Source: Tissierellia bacterium
GTDB taxonomy: Bacteria > Bacillota > Clostridia > Tissierellales > Tepidimicrobiaceae
Direction of reading: 5' to 3'
Assembly (NCBI GenBank): GCA_012728725.1
Contig: JAAYEM010000029.1
Span: 30,575-94,574 of the forward strand
DNA length: 64,000 nucleotides
The position numbers were made by a program, and so were the translations under genes. A model generated the notes under the pieces. The model made no database searches and was not told the origin of the DNA. It worked only from the letters and a program-made list of their open reading frames with translations. Below are positions 8,114-17,717 of the stretch, piece after piece (positions within the stretch are counted from its first letter, which is position 1; every line of letters begins with the position of its first letter).

Positions 8114-9221
8114 GGACATACTTTCCCAAGAAGAAATAGATATCCTATTAAAGGGAACAGAAGACCTAGATAGGGATTCTTCAGACGATGAAGTAATAAG
8201 TGAAATAGAAAAAGATACTTTAGGGGAAATTGGAAATATAACTATGGGGACTGCTGCAACAACCTTATCAACTTTGTTAAATAGAAAGGTTGTTATCACA
8301 ACTCCCAGGGTAGAGGTTACAACTACAGGTGAACTTTCTGATGAATACCCAATTCCTTTTGTTGCCATTGATGTTAAATATAAATCTGGATTGGAAGGCT
8401 CCAATGTGTTAATCTTAAAAATAGATGATGTAAAGGTTATTACAGATATTATGATGGGAAAAGATGAGATTGATTTTGATAGGGAACTGACGGAGCTGGA
8501 CTTAAGTGCAGCTTCAGAAGTAATGAATCAGATGATGGGATCTGCAGCTACCTCATTATCAGAAGTCTTTTTAAAGAGGATAGATATAGAGCCACCAACG
8601 GCACACAAGATTACCTTCAGCGAAGGAAGGGAAACCTTGGATGTTTTAAAAACAGATGATCCTATTATAAAGATATCCTTTAAAATGGTTGTTGAGGATT
8701 TAATCGATAGTCAGATTATGCAATTAATTCCTCTAAAATTTGGCCAGGAAATAGTGGAAAGTCTATTGAGTAGTTCTGAAGTTAAATCTGAAAAGGTGGC
8801 AGAAGCTGAAGAAGTGGAAAAGGCTGAAGTTATGGTGGAAGCAAAGGTTGACAGAGATTTAAACAAACATATTCCACAAAAAAAGGTAGAAACAAAGGCC
8901 AAAGAAGATAGTATCCAAAAAGACCATGTTGTTGTTAAAAAGCCTGAATTTGAAACCTTTGATACTATTTCTGATATCAGCTACAGTGAACCTATTGATT
9001 TGGTTGGAGATATACCTGTAGAGCTTACTGTAGAGTTAGGAAGAACAACAAAAACTATAGGGGAAATCTTAGAATATGGACCTGGTACGGTTATAGAATT
9101 GGACAAATTAGTAGGTGAACCTTTAAATATATATGCAAATGGAAAATTTATAGCCAAAGGAGAAGTTGTAGTAATAGATGACAATTTTGGAGTTAGAATT
9201 ACGGATATTGATAACTCCTAA
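8097..9221 (+). CDS. fliY: Flagellar motor switch phosphatase FliY
   Basis: 374 residues from the ATG at 8097; ATG 8091 is also possible but leaves no room after the AAAGG site. The order is: a short N-terminal peptide like that of FliM (DILSQEEIDILLKG), CheC-like phosphatase halves with the E-x3-N type motifs (EIGNITMGTAATTLSTLLNR; EVMNQMMGSAATSLSEVFLK), a lysine/glutamate-rich linker (residues about 230-285), and a FliN-type surface domain (VELTVELGRTTKTIGEILEY). It dephosphorylates CheY-P at the switch and forms the C-ring. It overlaps the 3' end of fliM. Confidence 0.93.
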   Translation: MKLVDKDILSQEEIDILLKGTEDLDRDSSDDEVISEIEKDTLGEIGNITMGTAATTLSTLLNRKVVITTPRVEVTTTGELSDEYPIPFVAIDVKYKSGLEGSNVLILKIDDVKVITDIMMGKDEIDFDRELTELDLSAASEVMNQMMGSAATSLSEVFLKRIDIEPPTAHKITFSEGRETLDVLKTDDPIIKISFKMVVEDLIDSQIMQLIPLKFGQEIVESLLSSSEVKSEKVAEAEEVEKAEVMVEAKVDRDLNKHIPQKKVETKAKEDSIQKDHVVVKKPEFETFDTISDISYSEPIDLVGDIPVELTVELGRTTKTIGEILEYGPGTVIELDKLVGEPLNIYANGKFIAKGEVVVIDDNFGVRITDIDNS

Positions 9222-9260
9222 AATGGATGATATATTTAAAGTTAAAAAGGAGGAATTAAA

Positions 9261-9623
9261 ATGGAAAAAGGTATATTAATAGTTGATGATGTATCATTTA
9301 TGAGAATGATGATAAAGGATATCCTAACTAAGAATGGTTTCCATGTGATTGGAGAGGCTGAAAACGGTGTAAAGGCTGTTGAAAAGTATAGTGAATTAAA
9401 TCCAGATCTTGTCATAATGGATATTACTATGCCAGAAATGGATGGTATTCAGGCGGTAAGGGAAATTAAAAAAATAGATCCTAATGCCAATATAATTATG
9501 TGTTCAGCCATGGGTCAACAGGCTATGGTTATTGAGGCAATTCAAGCAGGAGCTAAGGATTTTGTAGTAAAACCCTTCCAACATGATAGGGTTATAGAAG
9601 CAGTAAAAAAGGCATTGAGTTAG
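9261..9623 (+). CDS. cheY: Chemotaxis response regulator CheY
   Basis: 120 residues, a stand-alone receiver domain. The acidic pair D9/D10, the phosphoacceptor D54 (LVIMDITMPEMDG), the Ser/Thr switch (CSAMGQ; a Ser-Ala pair) and K105 region (FVVKPF) are all present. Phosphorylated by CheA, it binds FliM/FliY and changes motor rotation. It is located between fliY and fliO as in Bacillus. The AAGGAGG ribosome site is seven bases from the ATG. Confidence 0.95.
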   Translation: MEKGILIVDDVSFMRMMIKDILTKNGFHVIGEAENGVKAVEKYSELNPDLVIMDITMPEMDGIQAVREIKKIDPNANIIMCSAMGQQAMVIEAIQAGAKDFVVKPFQHDRVIEAVKKALS

Positions 9624-9625
9624 CT

Positions 9626-10135
9626 ATGAAGGGAAACTGGAAAATATTATTATTAATACTTTTAATAATGTTTACTAGCAATATAAGTATAGCCGTAGGC
9701 CAAGGAGACTATAGTATTGGAAAAGCACTTGTAAAATCAATTTTCTATCTATTCATAACCGCTATAGTATTAATAATTACAGTTTATGGAACTAGATTTA
9801 TAGCCAAGAATTCCAGAAAACTTGCCTGTAGTAAATATATGAGAATAATAGATAGCTTAAATTTAGGTGTAAACCTTAGAATAATAATGGTTGAAGTAGG
9901 GGAAATGGTTTATGTGCTTGCAGTTTCCAACAATTCAATTGATCTGATAGATAAGTTACCAAAGAAGGTATTCAGCAAGGAAAGTAGTTTTGAAGATCAA
10001 TTGTATAGGTACAAATATGAATTTAATAAGAAACAGATATTAGCAAATAAATGGATATCTAATATAAGCAAAACTTTTAAAAGACATAATAAAATTTACG
10101 ATAAGGAAGACGAAGGAGATGAAAAGGATAGCTAA
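9626..10135 (+). CDS. fliO: Flagellar export component FliO (FliZ-like)
   Basis: 169 residues. It has an N-terminal hydrophobic segment that may be a signal (residues 5-24, ILLLILLIMFTSNISIAVGQ), a second membrane helix (about 33-58), then the FliO core (YMRIIDSLNLGVNLRIIMVE, VGEMVYVLAVSNNSIDLIDK) and a basic tail. FliO helps assemble the FliP ring of the export gate. The position cheY-fliO-fliP is standard (the Bacillus gene is called fliZ). The 3' end overlaps fliP by 17 bases. Confidence 0.85.
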   Translation: MKGNWKILLLILLIMFTSNISIAVGQGDYSIGKALVKSIFYLFITAIVLIITVYGTRFIAKNSRKLACSKYMRIIDSLNLGVNLRIIMVEVGEMVYVLAVSNNSIDLIDKLPKKVFSKESSFEDQLYRYKYEFNKKQILANKWISNISKTFKRHNKIYDKEDEGDEKDS

Positions 10136-10874
10136 AATTTTAACAGTTGCACTTATAATTGTTTTTTTAACGGCCCATACTGTTTTGGCTCAGTCTGAAA
10201 TACCTATATTTGGGGAAATATTTTCGGCGGAGGAGGGTCAGCCAACTAATTACGTTTTTTCCCTTAGGGTTTTAATCCTATTAACTATACTGACTTTAGC
10301 TCCGTCTATATTGATTATGATGACAAGTTTTACACGAATAATCATAGTCCTATCTTTTATCCGCAATGCATTAGGGCTTCAACAGACACCTCCAAATCAG
10401 GTTATTATTGGACTAGCATTGTTTTTGACCTTTTTTATAATGGCACCTGTTGGCACACAAATTAATGAGGAGGCCATTCAGCCTTTTATTAGGGAAGAAA
10501 TAAGCCAAGATCTTGCTTATGAAAGGGCAATGGCACCAATTAGGGAATTTATGTTTAGGCAAACTAGGGACAAGGATTTGGGATTGTTTTTAAACATGAG
10601 TAAAATGGAGGATGTTAACAATCTTGACGATATACCAAACCATGTGTTGATTCCAGCATTTATTATCAGTGAACTAAAAACTGCGTTTCAAATAGGGTTT
10701 GTAATCTATATTCCTTTTTTAGTTATTGATATGATTGTATCCAGTACATTGATGTCTATGGGAATGATGATGTTACCTCCAGTAATAATATCCCTTCCCT
10801 TTAAAATACTATTATTCATATTGGTTGATGGGTGGAACTTGATAGTAAAATCTGTAGTTTTAGGTTTTAAATAG
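10119..10874 (+). CDS. fliP: Flagellar export gate protein FliP
   Basis: 251 residues. It has a signal peptide at the N-terminus (ILTVALIIVFLTAHTVLAQ) and then the FliP family core: LRVLILLTILTLAPSILIMM, SFTRIIIVLSFIRNALGLQQ and TPPNQVIIGLALFLTFFIM. The C-terminal helices contain PAFIISELKTAFQIGFVIYI and MMMLPPVIISLPFKILLFIL. FliP forms the pentameric core of the type III gate with FliQ and FliR. It starts inside fliO and is followed by fliQ after ten bases. Confidence 0.95.
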   Translation: MKRIAKILTVALIIVFLTAHTVLAQSEIPIFGEIFSAEEGQPTNYVFSLRVLILLTILTLAPSILIMMTSFTRIIIVLSFIRNALGLQQTPPNQVIIGLALFLTFFIMAPVGTQINEEAIQPFIREEISQDLAYERAMAPIREFMFRQTRDKDLGLFLNMSKMEDVNNLDDIPNHVLIPAFIISELKTAFQIGFVIYIPFLVIDMIVSSTLMSMGMMMLPPVIISLPFKILLFILVDGWNLIVKSVVLGFK

Positions 10875-10884
10875 GGGTGATTAA

Positions 10885-11154
10885 ATGAGTCATGGAGATG
10901 TATTAAAACTGTCCCAGGATGCAATAAGGACAATTCTAATGGTATCTGCACCAATGTTAATATTTAGCTTAACGGTAGGACTGATTGTAAGTATAATACA
11001 AGCTGTAACCCAAATACAGGAGGCCACATTGGCCTTTGTACCCAAAATTGTGGCGGTTCTTATATCTTTGATAATATTTGGACCCTGGATATTAAAAGTA
11101 ATGACCCAGTTTACATCAGATTTGTTAGCAAACTTAAACTTATACATACAATAG
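10885..11154 (+). CDS. fliQ: Flagellar export gate protein FliQ
   Basis: 89 residues with two membrane helices (about 15-38 and 52-75). The family pattern is clear: APMLIFSLTVGLIVSIIQAV, TQIQEATLAFVPKIVAVL. FliQ packs outside FliP/FliR in the export gate. The spacing to fliP is ten bases and to fliR 13 bases. Normal length. Confidence 0.95.
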   Translation: MSHGDVLKLSQDAIRTILMVSAPMLIFSLTVGLIVSIIQAVTQIQEATLAFVPKIVAVLISLIIFGPWILKVMTQFTSDLLANLNLYIQ

Positions 11155-11167
11155 ATAGGTGTTGATA

Positions 11168-11947
11168 ATGGAAGAGGTTTTTGAGATTTTCCTTAAAAGA
11201 TACGAACTATTTTTGTTGATATTGGTAAGGACTTCAGGAATTTTTTTTATATCACCTTTTTTCAGCTCTCAAAATGTGCCAAATACAATAAAAGCAGGTT
11301 TTTCCCTTATATTATCTATAATTTTAACTATGGTGATGGATATAAATATAGATATATTAGATACTCCTTTACCTATTATAATATTTAAAGAGTTGATGGT
11401 AGGGCTGATGATCGGTTTTATTAGTTATATATTTTTTACTACCTTCTATGTGATGGGCCAAATAATAGATATGAAAATTGGTTTTGGTATGGTTAATGTA
11501 ATTGACCCTCAACATAGGGTACAAGTTCCCTTATTGGGGAATTTTTATTACATACTGGCTTTCCTCCTTTTTCTATCCATCAATGGCCATCATATCATAA
11601 TAGATGCTTTAGTAGATAGTTATGAGTTTATTCCAATTGGTAATTTTCGCTTTACCCAGGATATTGTAAATCTATTATTGGATATTGTATCTTATACTTT
11701 TTCAATTGGATTTAGGATAGGGGCACCTGTTGTTGCAATTATATTTTTATTAGATATACTGTTGGGGATATTGGCAAGGACAATACCGCAAATGAATGTA
11801 TTTGTTGTTGGTATGCCTTTTAAAATATTGATAGGTTTGATTATAGTAGGTCTGACTATTCCCATTTTCTATAGCTTAACCAATAATGTTTTCAACAATA
11901 TGGTTGAGAAAATTTATTATTTTTTAAAATTATTTGTTGAAGGTTGA
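11168..11947 (+). CDS. fliR: Flagellar export gate protein FliR
   Basis: 259 residues from ATG 11168, six bases after ATAGGTG; the GTG at 11159 is part of the ribosome site and is a less likely start. It is a polytopic membrane protein with the FliR features: TSGIFFISPFFSSQNVPNTI, ELMVGLMIGFISYIFFTTFY, GFGMVNVIDPQ and RTIPQMNVFVVGMPFKILIG. It completes the FliP5Q4R1 gate. The stop lies four bases before flhB; the two are separate genes here, not the fused FliR-FlhB of some clostridia. Confidence 0.95.
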   Translation: MEEVFEIFLKRYELFLLILVRTSGIFFISPFFSSQNVPNTIKAGFSLILSIILTMVMDINIDILDTPLPIIIFKELMVGLMIGFISYIFFTTFYVMGQIIDMKIGFGMVNVIDPQHRVQVPLLGNFYYILAFLLFLSINGHHIIIDALVDSYEFIPIGNFRFTQDIVNLLLDIVSYTFSIGFRIGAPVVAIIFLLDILLGILARTIPQMNVFVVGMPFKILIGLIIVGLTIPIFYSLTNNVFNNMVEKIYYFLKLFVEG

Positions 11948-11951
11948 TAAT

Positions 11952-13040
11952 ATGGATATTAAAATAAATTTACAGCTCTTTGCAGATGCAGAAAAAACTG
12001 AAAAACCTACCCCTAAAAAGAGGAGGGATACTAGGGAAGAAGGGCATGTCCTTCAAAGTAAAGAGATTTCTGCTGCCTTTATCCTATTATCAACTTTTTT
12101 AGGTATAAAGATATTTGGTAGACTAATATTTGATTTTATAATAGATTTTATATTGGATGTCTATAAACAAATAGAAAATGTGGACCAGCTTTTTTGGGAA
12201 GACAACCTGATGAAAAATTCCTTAAAGATAATCACTTTTTATATTGGAACCATAGCACCTATTTTACTAGTTTCCTTATTATCAGGCCTTATTATTAATT
12301 ACTTACAAGTAGGCTTTCTATTTACTACAAAACCATTGGGGATAAAATTTAATAGAATAAATCCAATTGAAGGATTTAAAAGGATCTTCTCTAAAAGGGC
12401 TTTGGTTGAACTGGTTAAATCTATTTTAAAGGTTATTTTGATCGGGTATGTAGCATATTCCTTTATAAATAAAAATATGGAGGAGATTGTAAGTCTTTCT
12501 AAACTAGATAAAAATGTTATGCTTAGCACTTTTGTTAGTTTATTATTTGGTTTTTCCATAAGGGTTATTGGGATGTTAATAATTTTAGCCTTATTTGATT
12601 ATTTATTTCAATGGCGGGAATACGAAAAGAATCTAATGATGACTAAAGAAGAGCTTAAAGAAGAATACAAGCAGACAGAAGGAGATCCACAAATTAAAGC
12701 AAAAATTAGGGAGAGACAAAGAAAAATTGCCATGGCAAGAATGATCCAAGAGGTGCCTAAAGCTGATGTAATAATTACAAACCCTACCCATATAGCTGTA
12801 GCCTTAAAGTATGACAGGGATTTATACGATTCTCCCTATGTAGTTGCTAAAGGAGCTGGTATAATAGCTGAAAACATTAAAAGGATCGGTGAGGAAAATT
12901 CCATTCCACTAGTTGAGAATAGGGAACTGGCATGGGCTTTATATAATACTGTGGATATTGGGGACTTAATACCAGAGGAATTATATGAGGCTGTTGCTGA
13001 AGTATTGGCTTATGTATATAGTCTAAAAGATAATTTATAG
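11952..13040 (+). CDS. flhB: Flagellar export switch protein FlhB
   Basis: 362 residues from ATG 11952, which follows the fliR stop with GAAGG upstream. An N-terminal amphipathic part and the typical DAEKTEKPTPKKRRDTREEG precede four membrane helices. The cytoplasmic domain has the self-cleavage motif NPTH (TNPTHIAVALKYD at about residue 276), where autocleavage changes export specificity under FliK control. The C-terminal ENRELAWALYNTVDIGDLIP block is also typical. Confidence 0.95.
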   Translation: MDIKINLQLFADAEKTEKPTPKKRRDTREEGHVLQSKEISAAFILLSTFLGIKIFGRLIFDFIIDFILDVYKQIENVDQLFWEDNLMKNSLKIITFYIGTIAPILLVSLLSGLIINYLQVGFLFTTKPLGIKFNRINPIEGFKRIFSKRALVELVKSILKVILIGYVAYSFINKNMEEIVSLSKLDKNVMLSTFVSLLFGFSIRVIGMLIILALFDYLFQWREYEKNLMMTKEELKEEYKQTEGDPQIKAKIRERQRKIAMARMIQEVPKADVIITNPTHIAVALKYDRDLYDSPYVVAKGAGIIAENIKRIGEENSIPLVENRELAWALYNTVDIGDLIPEELYEAVAEVLAYVYSLKDNL

Positions 13041-13051
13041 GGGGAAATAGG

Positions 13052-15082
13052 ATGAAGTTTGGTGATATGATCGTTGCATTATGTATTATAGCAATTGTAA
13101 TAATTATAATAATACCTATACCAACAAGTCTATTGAGCATTTTATTAAGTTTAAATATAGCCCTATCCCTACTTATACTTTTAATTTCAATGTATGTAGA
13201 GGATGCATTAAATATTTCTATTTTTCCGTCCTTGCTATTATTAACCACCCTTTTTAGATTATCTTTGAGCATATCCACAACGAGAGGAATTTTAAAGGAT
13301 GGAGATGCAGGAAAGGTAGTTGAAACCTTTGGTAAGTTTGTAATTGGTAGTGATCCTGTAGTAGGTTTTATTATATTCCTAATAATAGTAATTGTACAAT
13401 TTATTGTAATTACTAAAGGAGCAGAGAGGGTAGCAGAAGTATCTGCAAGGTTTACTTTAGATGCCATGCCCGGAAAACAAATGGCCATCGATGCAGATTT
13501 AAATGCAGGATTGATTACAGAGGAAGAAGCAAGGAAAAGAAGAAAGGATATTCAAAGGTATGCAGATTTTTATGGATCTATGGATGGGGCAACAAAATTT
13601 ATAAAAGGTGATGCCATAGTCGGAATCATTATTCTCCTTATAGATATTGTAGGAGGTTTATTCATAGGCATTATTTCTAAAGGAATGGCCCTGGCAGAGG
13701 CTGTACAAAAGTATACCTTGCTGACGGTAGGAGATGGATTAGTTAGCCAGATACCTGCCTTATTAGTGTCAACTGCTACTGGATTAGTAGTGACTAGGGC
13801 AGCTTCTGAGACCAATTTAGGCCAGGATATGATTGAGCAACTGTTTAAGAGCAATTCAAAATTGCTATATATTGTTGGGGGAGTAATGGGCTTACTAGGC
13901 ATATTTACACCTATGCCGACCTTTACTTTTATAATTCTAGCTTTACTATTTGGATTTTTAGGATATTCATTAGATAAGAGGAAAGTAGAGGAAATAATTG
14001 AACCAGCAGAAGAGATTTCAGAAGCTGAAGAACTTAGAAAGCCAGAAAATGTACTGGAATTATTGAAAGTGGATGATATAGAATTGGAACTTGGCTATGG
14101 TCTTATACCTCTTGCAGATGTAAACCAGGGAGGAGATTTGTTAGATAGGATCGTAATGATAAGAAGACAGATTGCTGTGGAACTAGGGTTAGTTGTACCT
14201 ATTGTCCGTCTTAGGGATAATATTCAATTGAATCCCAATGAATATAGGATTAAAATTAAAGGTGTTCAGGTTTCCAAGGGTGAAGTTTATTTTGACCATT
14301 ATTTAGCTATGGATCCAGGAACTGCTCAGGGTGAAATTGAAGGGATAGAAACTGTAGAGCCAGCATTTGGATTACCCGCTAGATGGATTACAGAAAGTGA
14401 GAGGGAGAAGGCTGAAATATACGGTTATACCGTAGTAGATCCACCCTCAGTAATTGCTACCCATTTGACTGAAATAATAAAGGAAAAGGCATATGAACTA
14501 TTGGGTAGGCAGGATGTTAAGCTTTTATTAGATAATGTAAAGGAAGAATATCCTGCTGTTGTAGAGGAGGTAGTACCTAAAGTCCTATCTATTGGTGAAA
14601 TTCAAAAGGTGTTATCTAATCTGTTAAAGGAACAAATCAGTATTAGAGATATGGTAACTATACTGGAAACATTGGCTGATTATGGTACTATAACTAAAGA
14701 TACAGACCTATTGACAGAATACGTAAGGCAAAGGTTGTCAGGTTATATAACTGAAAAATATGTGGAAAACAACAGGCTAAATGTAATCACTTTAGATAGT
14801 GAAGTTGAAGAATTAATTATGAATTCCATCAATAAAACAGAGACAGGTTCTTATCTATCCTTAGAGCCTAATGTAGCCCAAAAGATATTAAACAATACTT
14901 TAAAAGCTGTACAAAAGCTAACCTCTATAGGGGAACAGCCCATAATATTAACGGCGCCAATTGTAAGGCTTTATTTTAAAAGATTAACAGAACAGCTTAC
15001 TAGGGATTTGATCATATTATCCTATAATGAAGTTGAACCATCGGTGGAGGTTCATTCCGTGGGGATGGTGAGTATATCATGA
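13052..15082 (+). CDS. flhA: Flagellar export protein FlhA
   Basis: 676 residues. The N-terminal half has about eight membrane helices with the conserved FHIPEP-type loop (FVIVITKGAERVAEVSARF-like region, DAMPGKQMAIDADLNAGLIT, ARKRRKDIQRYADFYGSMDG, KFIKGDAIVGIIILLIDIVG). The C-terminal cytoplasmic domain (about 330-676) forms the nonameric docking ring for export chaperone-substrate complexes. The 3' end overlaps flhF by four bases (ATGA). Length and order are standard. Confidence 0.96.
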   Translation: MKFGDMIVALCIIAIVIIIIIPIPTSLLSILLSLNIALSLLILLISMYVEDALNISIFPSLLLLTTLFRLSLSISTTRGILKDGDAGKVVETFGKFVIGSDPVVGFIIFLIIVIVQFIVITKGAERVAEVSARFTLDAMPGKQMAIDADLNAGLITEEEARKRRKDIQRYADFYGSMDGATKFIKGDAIVGIIILLIDIVGGLFIGIISKGMALAEAVQKYTLLTVGDGLVSQIPALLVSTATGLVVTRAASETNLGQDMIEQLFKSNSKLLYIVGGVMGLLGIFTPMPTFTFIILALLFGFLGYSLDKRKVEEIIEPAEEISEAEELRKPENVLELLKVDDIELELGYGLIPLADVNQGGDLLDRIVMIRRQIAVELGLVVPIVRLRDNIQLNPNEYRIKIKGVQVSKGEVYFDHYLAMDPGTAQGEIEGIETVEPAFGLPARWITESEREKAEIYGYTVVDPPSVIATHLTEIIKEKAYELLGRQDVKLLLDNVKEEYPAVVEEVVPKVLSIGEIQKVLSNLLKEQISIRDMVTILETLADYGTITKDTDLLTEYVRQRLSGYITEKYVENNRLNVITLDSEVEELIMNSINKTETGSYLSLEPNVAQKILNNTLKAVQKLTSIGEQPIILTAPIVRLYFKRLTEQLTRDLIILSYNEVEPSVEVHSVGMVSIS

Positions 15083-16173
15083 AAATCAAGAAGTTTACTG
15101 GGGCTACTGCTCATGAAGCCATGTTAAAACTTAAAAAAGAGCTTGGGCCAGATGCTATAATTTTAAATACAAGAACTATAAAACAAAAAGGATTATGGGG
15201 ATTCTTAAAAAAACCCATAGTTGAAATAACTGCTGCTTATGAAAAGGAAGATCCACTATCCCTTAAAAAAGATAAGAGGGATAGTTTAAGCAAAATAAAT
15301 GAAGAATTGATAGAATTAAAGAATATGATAAGAAAAATGTCTACAGACATTATAGAAAAGGATTTAAGTTTGCCAGTTGGATTAGATGAATATAGGATAA
15401 AATTAGTAGAAAACGGAGTAGAAGATTATATTGCCGTTTCTATATTAAATAGATTAAACAAACAGATAGACTTAAAGAATAAAGATAGTGCTGAAATAAG
15501 AAATATTGTTAAAAACACCCTTATTGAATATATAGGCCAGCCGAGACCTTTGACTTTAAATAACAATGAACAGAAAGTGATATTCTTTTTAGGGCCTACT
15601 GGAGTTGGTAAGACTACCACTTTAGCAAAAATTGCGGCTAAATTGACTATGAATAATAGGTACAATATTGGCTTGGTTACTACAGACACCTACAGGATTG
15701 CAGCAGTTGATCAGCTTAAAACCTATAGTGATATATTGCAACTACCCTTGGAAGTGGTTTATAATGAAGAGGACATGTATAGAACCATGGTACGCATGAA
15801 GGATAAAGATATTATTCTTGTAGATACTGCCGGAAGAAATCACAAAGATATAAAAAAAGATGATGAAATTGTCCATATCATAAACTCTATAAAAAATAAA
15901 GAATTGTATTTAGTTATAAGTGGAAATATTGAATTTAGAACACTTAAATCCATCATAGAACATTATGACTTTATAAAGTATTATAAATTGATATTTACTA
16001 AAATTGATGAAACAGAAGTTCTGGGTAATATATTAAATGTAAAGTATTTAACTCAGAATCCAGTATCTTATATAACTACTGGTCAAAATGTTCCTGATGA
16101 TATTGAAATTTTAGATACAAATAAAATAGTTTCTTGTTTGATAGGAGAGAGTTCCTATGAAAGATCAGGCTGA
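15079..16173 (+). CDS. flhF: SRP-type GTPase FlhF
   Basis: 364 residues. The N-terminal basic region (KKFTGATAHEAMLKLKKELG) is followed by the SRP54-type NG domain: P-loop GPTGVGKTTTLAK (about residue 172), TTDTYRIAAVDQLKTYSDIL and DTAGRN. FlhF fixes the position and number of flagella with FlhG. It overlaps flhA at the start (ATGA) and flhG at the end (17 bases). The GTPase motifs are intact. Confidence 0.95.
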   Translation: MKIKKFTGATAHEAMLKLKKELGPDAIILNTRTIKQKGLWGFLKKPIVEITAAYEKEDPLSLKKDKRDSLSKINEELIELKNMIRKMSTDIIEKDLSLPVGLDEYRIKLVENGVEDYIAVSILNRLNKQIDLKNKDSAEIRNIVKNTLIEYIGQPRPLTLNNNEQKVIFFLGPTGVGKTTTLAKIAAKLTMNNRYNIGLVTTDTYRIAAVDQLKTYSDILQLPLEVVYNEEDMYRTMVRMKDKDIILVDTAGRNHKDIKKDDEIVHIINSIKNKELYLVISGNIEFRTLKSIIEHYDFIKYYKLIFTKIDETEVLGNILNVKYLTQNPVSYITTGQNVPDDIEILDTNKIVSCLIGESSYERSG

Positions 16174-17062
16174 AAGACTTAGGGAATTAATGAGAGAAAG
16201 AATCAAAAGTGAACAGGGATACACCACTAATAATAAGGCTAAAGTATTAGCTGTAACTAGTGGTAAAGGTGGAGTTGGAAAAACAAATTTTGCTATCAAT
16301 CTAGCTATATCAATAAAACGATTAGGATATAGAGTTATTGTATTTGATGCAGATTTTGGATTAGCTAATGTAGAAATATTGACTGGAACAGATATTAAAT
16401 ATACAATCGCTGATTTAATAGTTAATGAGAAAAGTATCTTTGAAATAATTAGTAATGGGCCAGAAGGCATTAAGCTTATTTCAGGAGGCACAGGTTTTCA
16501 AGAACTATCAATGATGAGCAGGGATAATATAAATAAATTACTAATAGAAATAGAAAAACTTGAATCTATAACTGATTTTATTATTATAGATACTGGCGCT
16601 GGTATATCTAATACTGTATTAGATTTGGCTATGGCGGCAGATGAGGTTATCCTTATTACTACTCCAGATCCAACATCTGTAATGGATGGTTATACTGTAA
16701 TAAAGGCTTTAAATATTAATGGTTACAGGGGGAGGCTGAATGTAGTTACAAATATTGTGGGAAATAGAAGGGAAGCATTAAGTACATTTAATAGGTTGAA
16801 TACGGCTTGTAATAGCTTTCTAAAATTGGATTTAAATTTTTTAGGCTATCTAGAAAGGAGTAATATTATAAATAAGGCAGTAAAAAATCAGGTTCCCTTC
16901 TTATTATCAAATCCCTCCTCTTCAGTATCGAAAAAGATAAATATAATGGCCTTAAAGTTTATTGATAATAAAAAATGTGATCATTTATCTAAAAATCTAA
17001 GTTTTGCTCAAAAGTTAAAAGCCCTTTTGCTTGGAAAGGACGATATTCCATATGACCAGTAG
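16157..17062 (+). CDS. flhG: MinD-like ATPase FlhG (YlxH)
   Basis: 301 residues. The N-terminus carries the FlhF-activating stretch (DQAERLRELMRE) before the deviant Walker A SGKGGVGKTN (about residues 35-44). Further MinD/ParA motifs are VFDADFGLANVEILTG and IIDTGAGISN; the aspartate after FII marks Walker B. FlhG regulates FlhF and C-ring assembly. It overlaps flhF by 17 bases and the following PilZ gene by 11. Confidence 0.93.
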   Translation: MKDQAERLRELMRERIKSEQGYTTNNKAKVLAVTSGKGGVGKTNFAINLAISIKRLGYRVIVFDADFGLANVEILTGTDIKYTIADLIVNEKSIFEIISNGPEGIKLISGGTGFQELSMMSRDNINKLLIEIEKLESITDFIIIDTGAGISNTVLDLAMAADEVILITTPDPTSVMDGYTVIKALNINGYRGRLNVVTNIVGNRREALSTFNRLNTACNSFLKLDLNFLGYLERSNIINKAVKNQVPFLLSNPSSSVSKKINIMALKFIDNKKCDHLSKNLSFAQKLKALLLGKDDIPYDQ

Positions 17063-17717
17063 GGAATCAATTTTCAAGGTGGGAGACAAAATCCAGTTAA
17101 CCCGTATAGATTTAGAAGACCAAAAAACCTATCCTAGTCAAATTTTAGATATTTTAGAAGAGGATAGGTTTATGATAAGTGGACCTATTTATAAGAATAA
17201 ATTGGTATTAATACACAAAGGTGAATTACTAAGGATTAGTTGTGTAGTTGAAAATAAAGGAAGATATGCTTTTAATGGTGAAGTGGTAGAAAGGAAATAT
17301 GACAATATATATAAATTAGAAATTAGAAAGGTTTCAGAAATTAAAAGGTACCAACAAAGAAAATTTTTCAGATTTGATGTTTCTATTCCAGTTATAAAGG
17401 AGTTTGTAATAGGAGATGGGGATGATGAAGAGGTCCTTATTGAAGAATGTAGGAGCAAGGATATAAGCGGTAACGGATTAAAATTGTATACAAATTATGA
17501 GCATAATGTGGGGGATATAGTAACATGTAAATTTGAGTTGGATGGTGAGAAACTGGAAGTTAAGGGTAAGATATTAAGGAGGGAAAACGTAGATACTTTT
17601 GAATATGATTATGCACTTGGTATCCAATTTATAGATATTAAAGAAGCAGATACCGATAAGATAATTCAATTCATTTTTGCGAGACAAAGGAAACTAAGAG
17701 AAAAGGGACTGATTTAG
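17052..17717 (+). CDS. YcgR-like PilZ domain c-di-GMP receptor
   Basis: 221 residues from ATG 17052 (GGAAAGGA site upstream). An N-terminal YcgR-N like beta domain (about 5-85) is followed by a PilZ domain with both ligand motifs: RxxxR in QQRKFFRFDV and the D-x-S-x-x-G type DISGNGLKL. Such proteins bind cyclic di-GMP and slow or brake the motor (YcgR, YpfA/DgrA). Its place between flhG and cheB is typical in clostridial fla/che operons. Both binding motifs are intact, so ligand binding is likely; the target on the motor is inferred. Confidence 0.9.
   Translation: MTSRESIFKVGDKIQLTRIDLEDQKTYPSQILDILEEDRFMISGPIYKNKLVLIHKGELLRISCVVENKGRYAFNGEVVERKYDNIYKLEIRKVSEIKRYQQRKFFRFDVSIPVIKEFVIGDGDDEEVLIEECRSKDISGNGLKLYTNYEHNVGDIVTCKFELDGEKLEVKGKILRRENVDTFEYDYALGIQFIDIKEADTDKIIQFIFARQRKLREKGLI

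Noticed and set aside
11934..11955. FliR-FlhB fusion
   Set aside because: The fliR frame has a clear stop at 11945-11947 and flhB has its own ATG and ribosome site four bases later.
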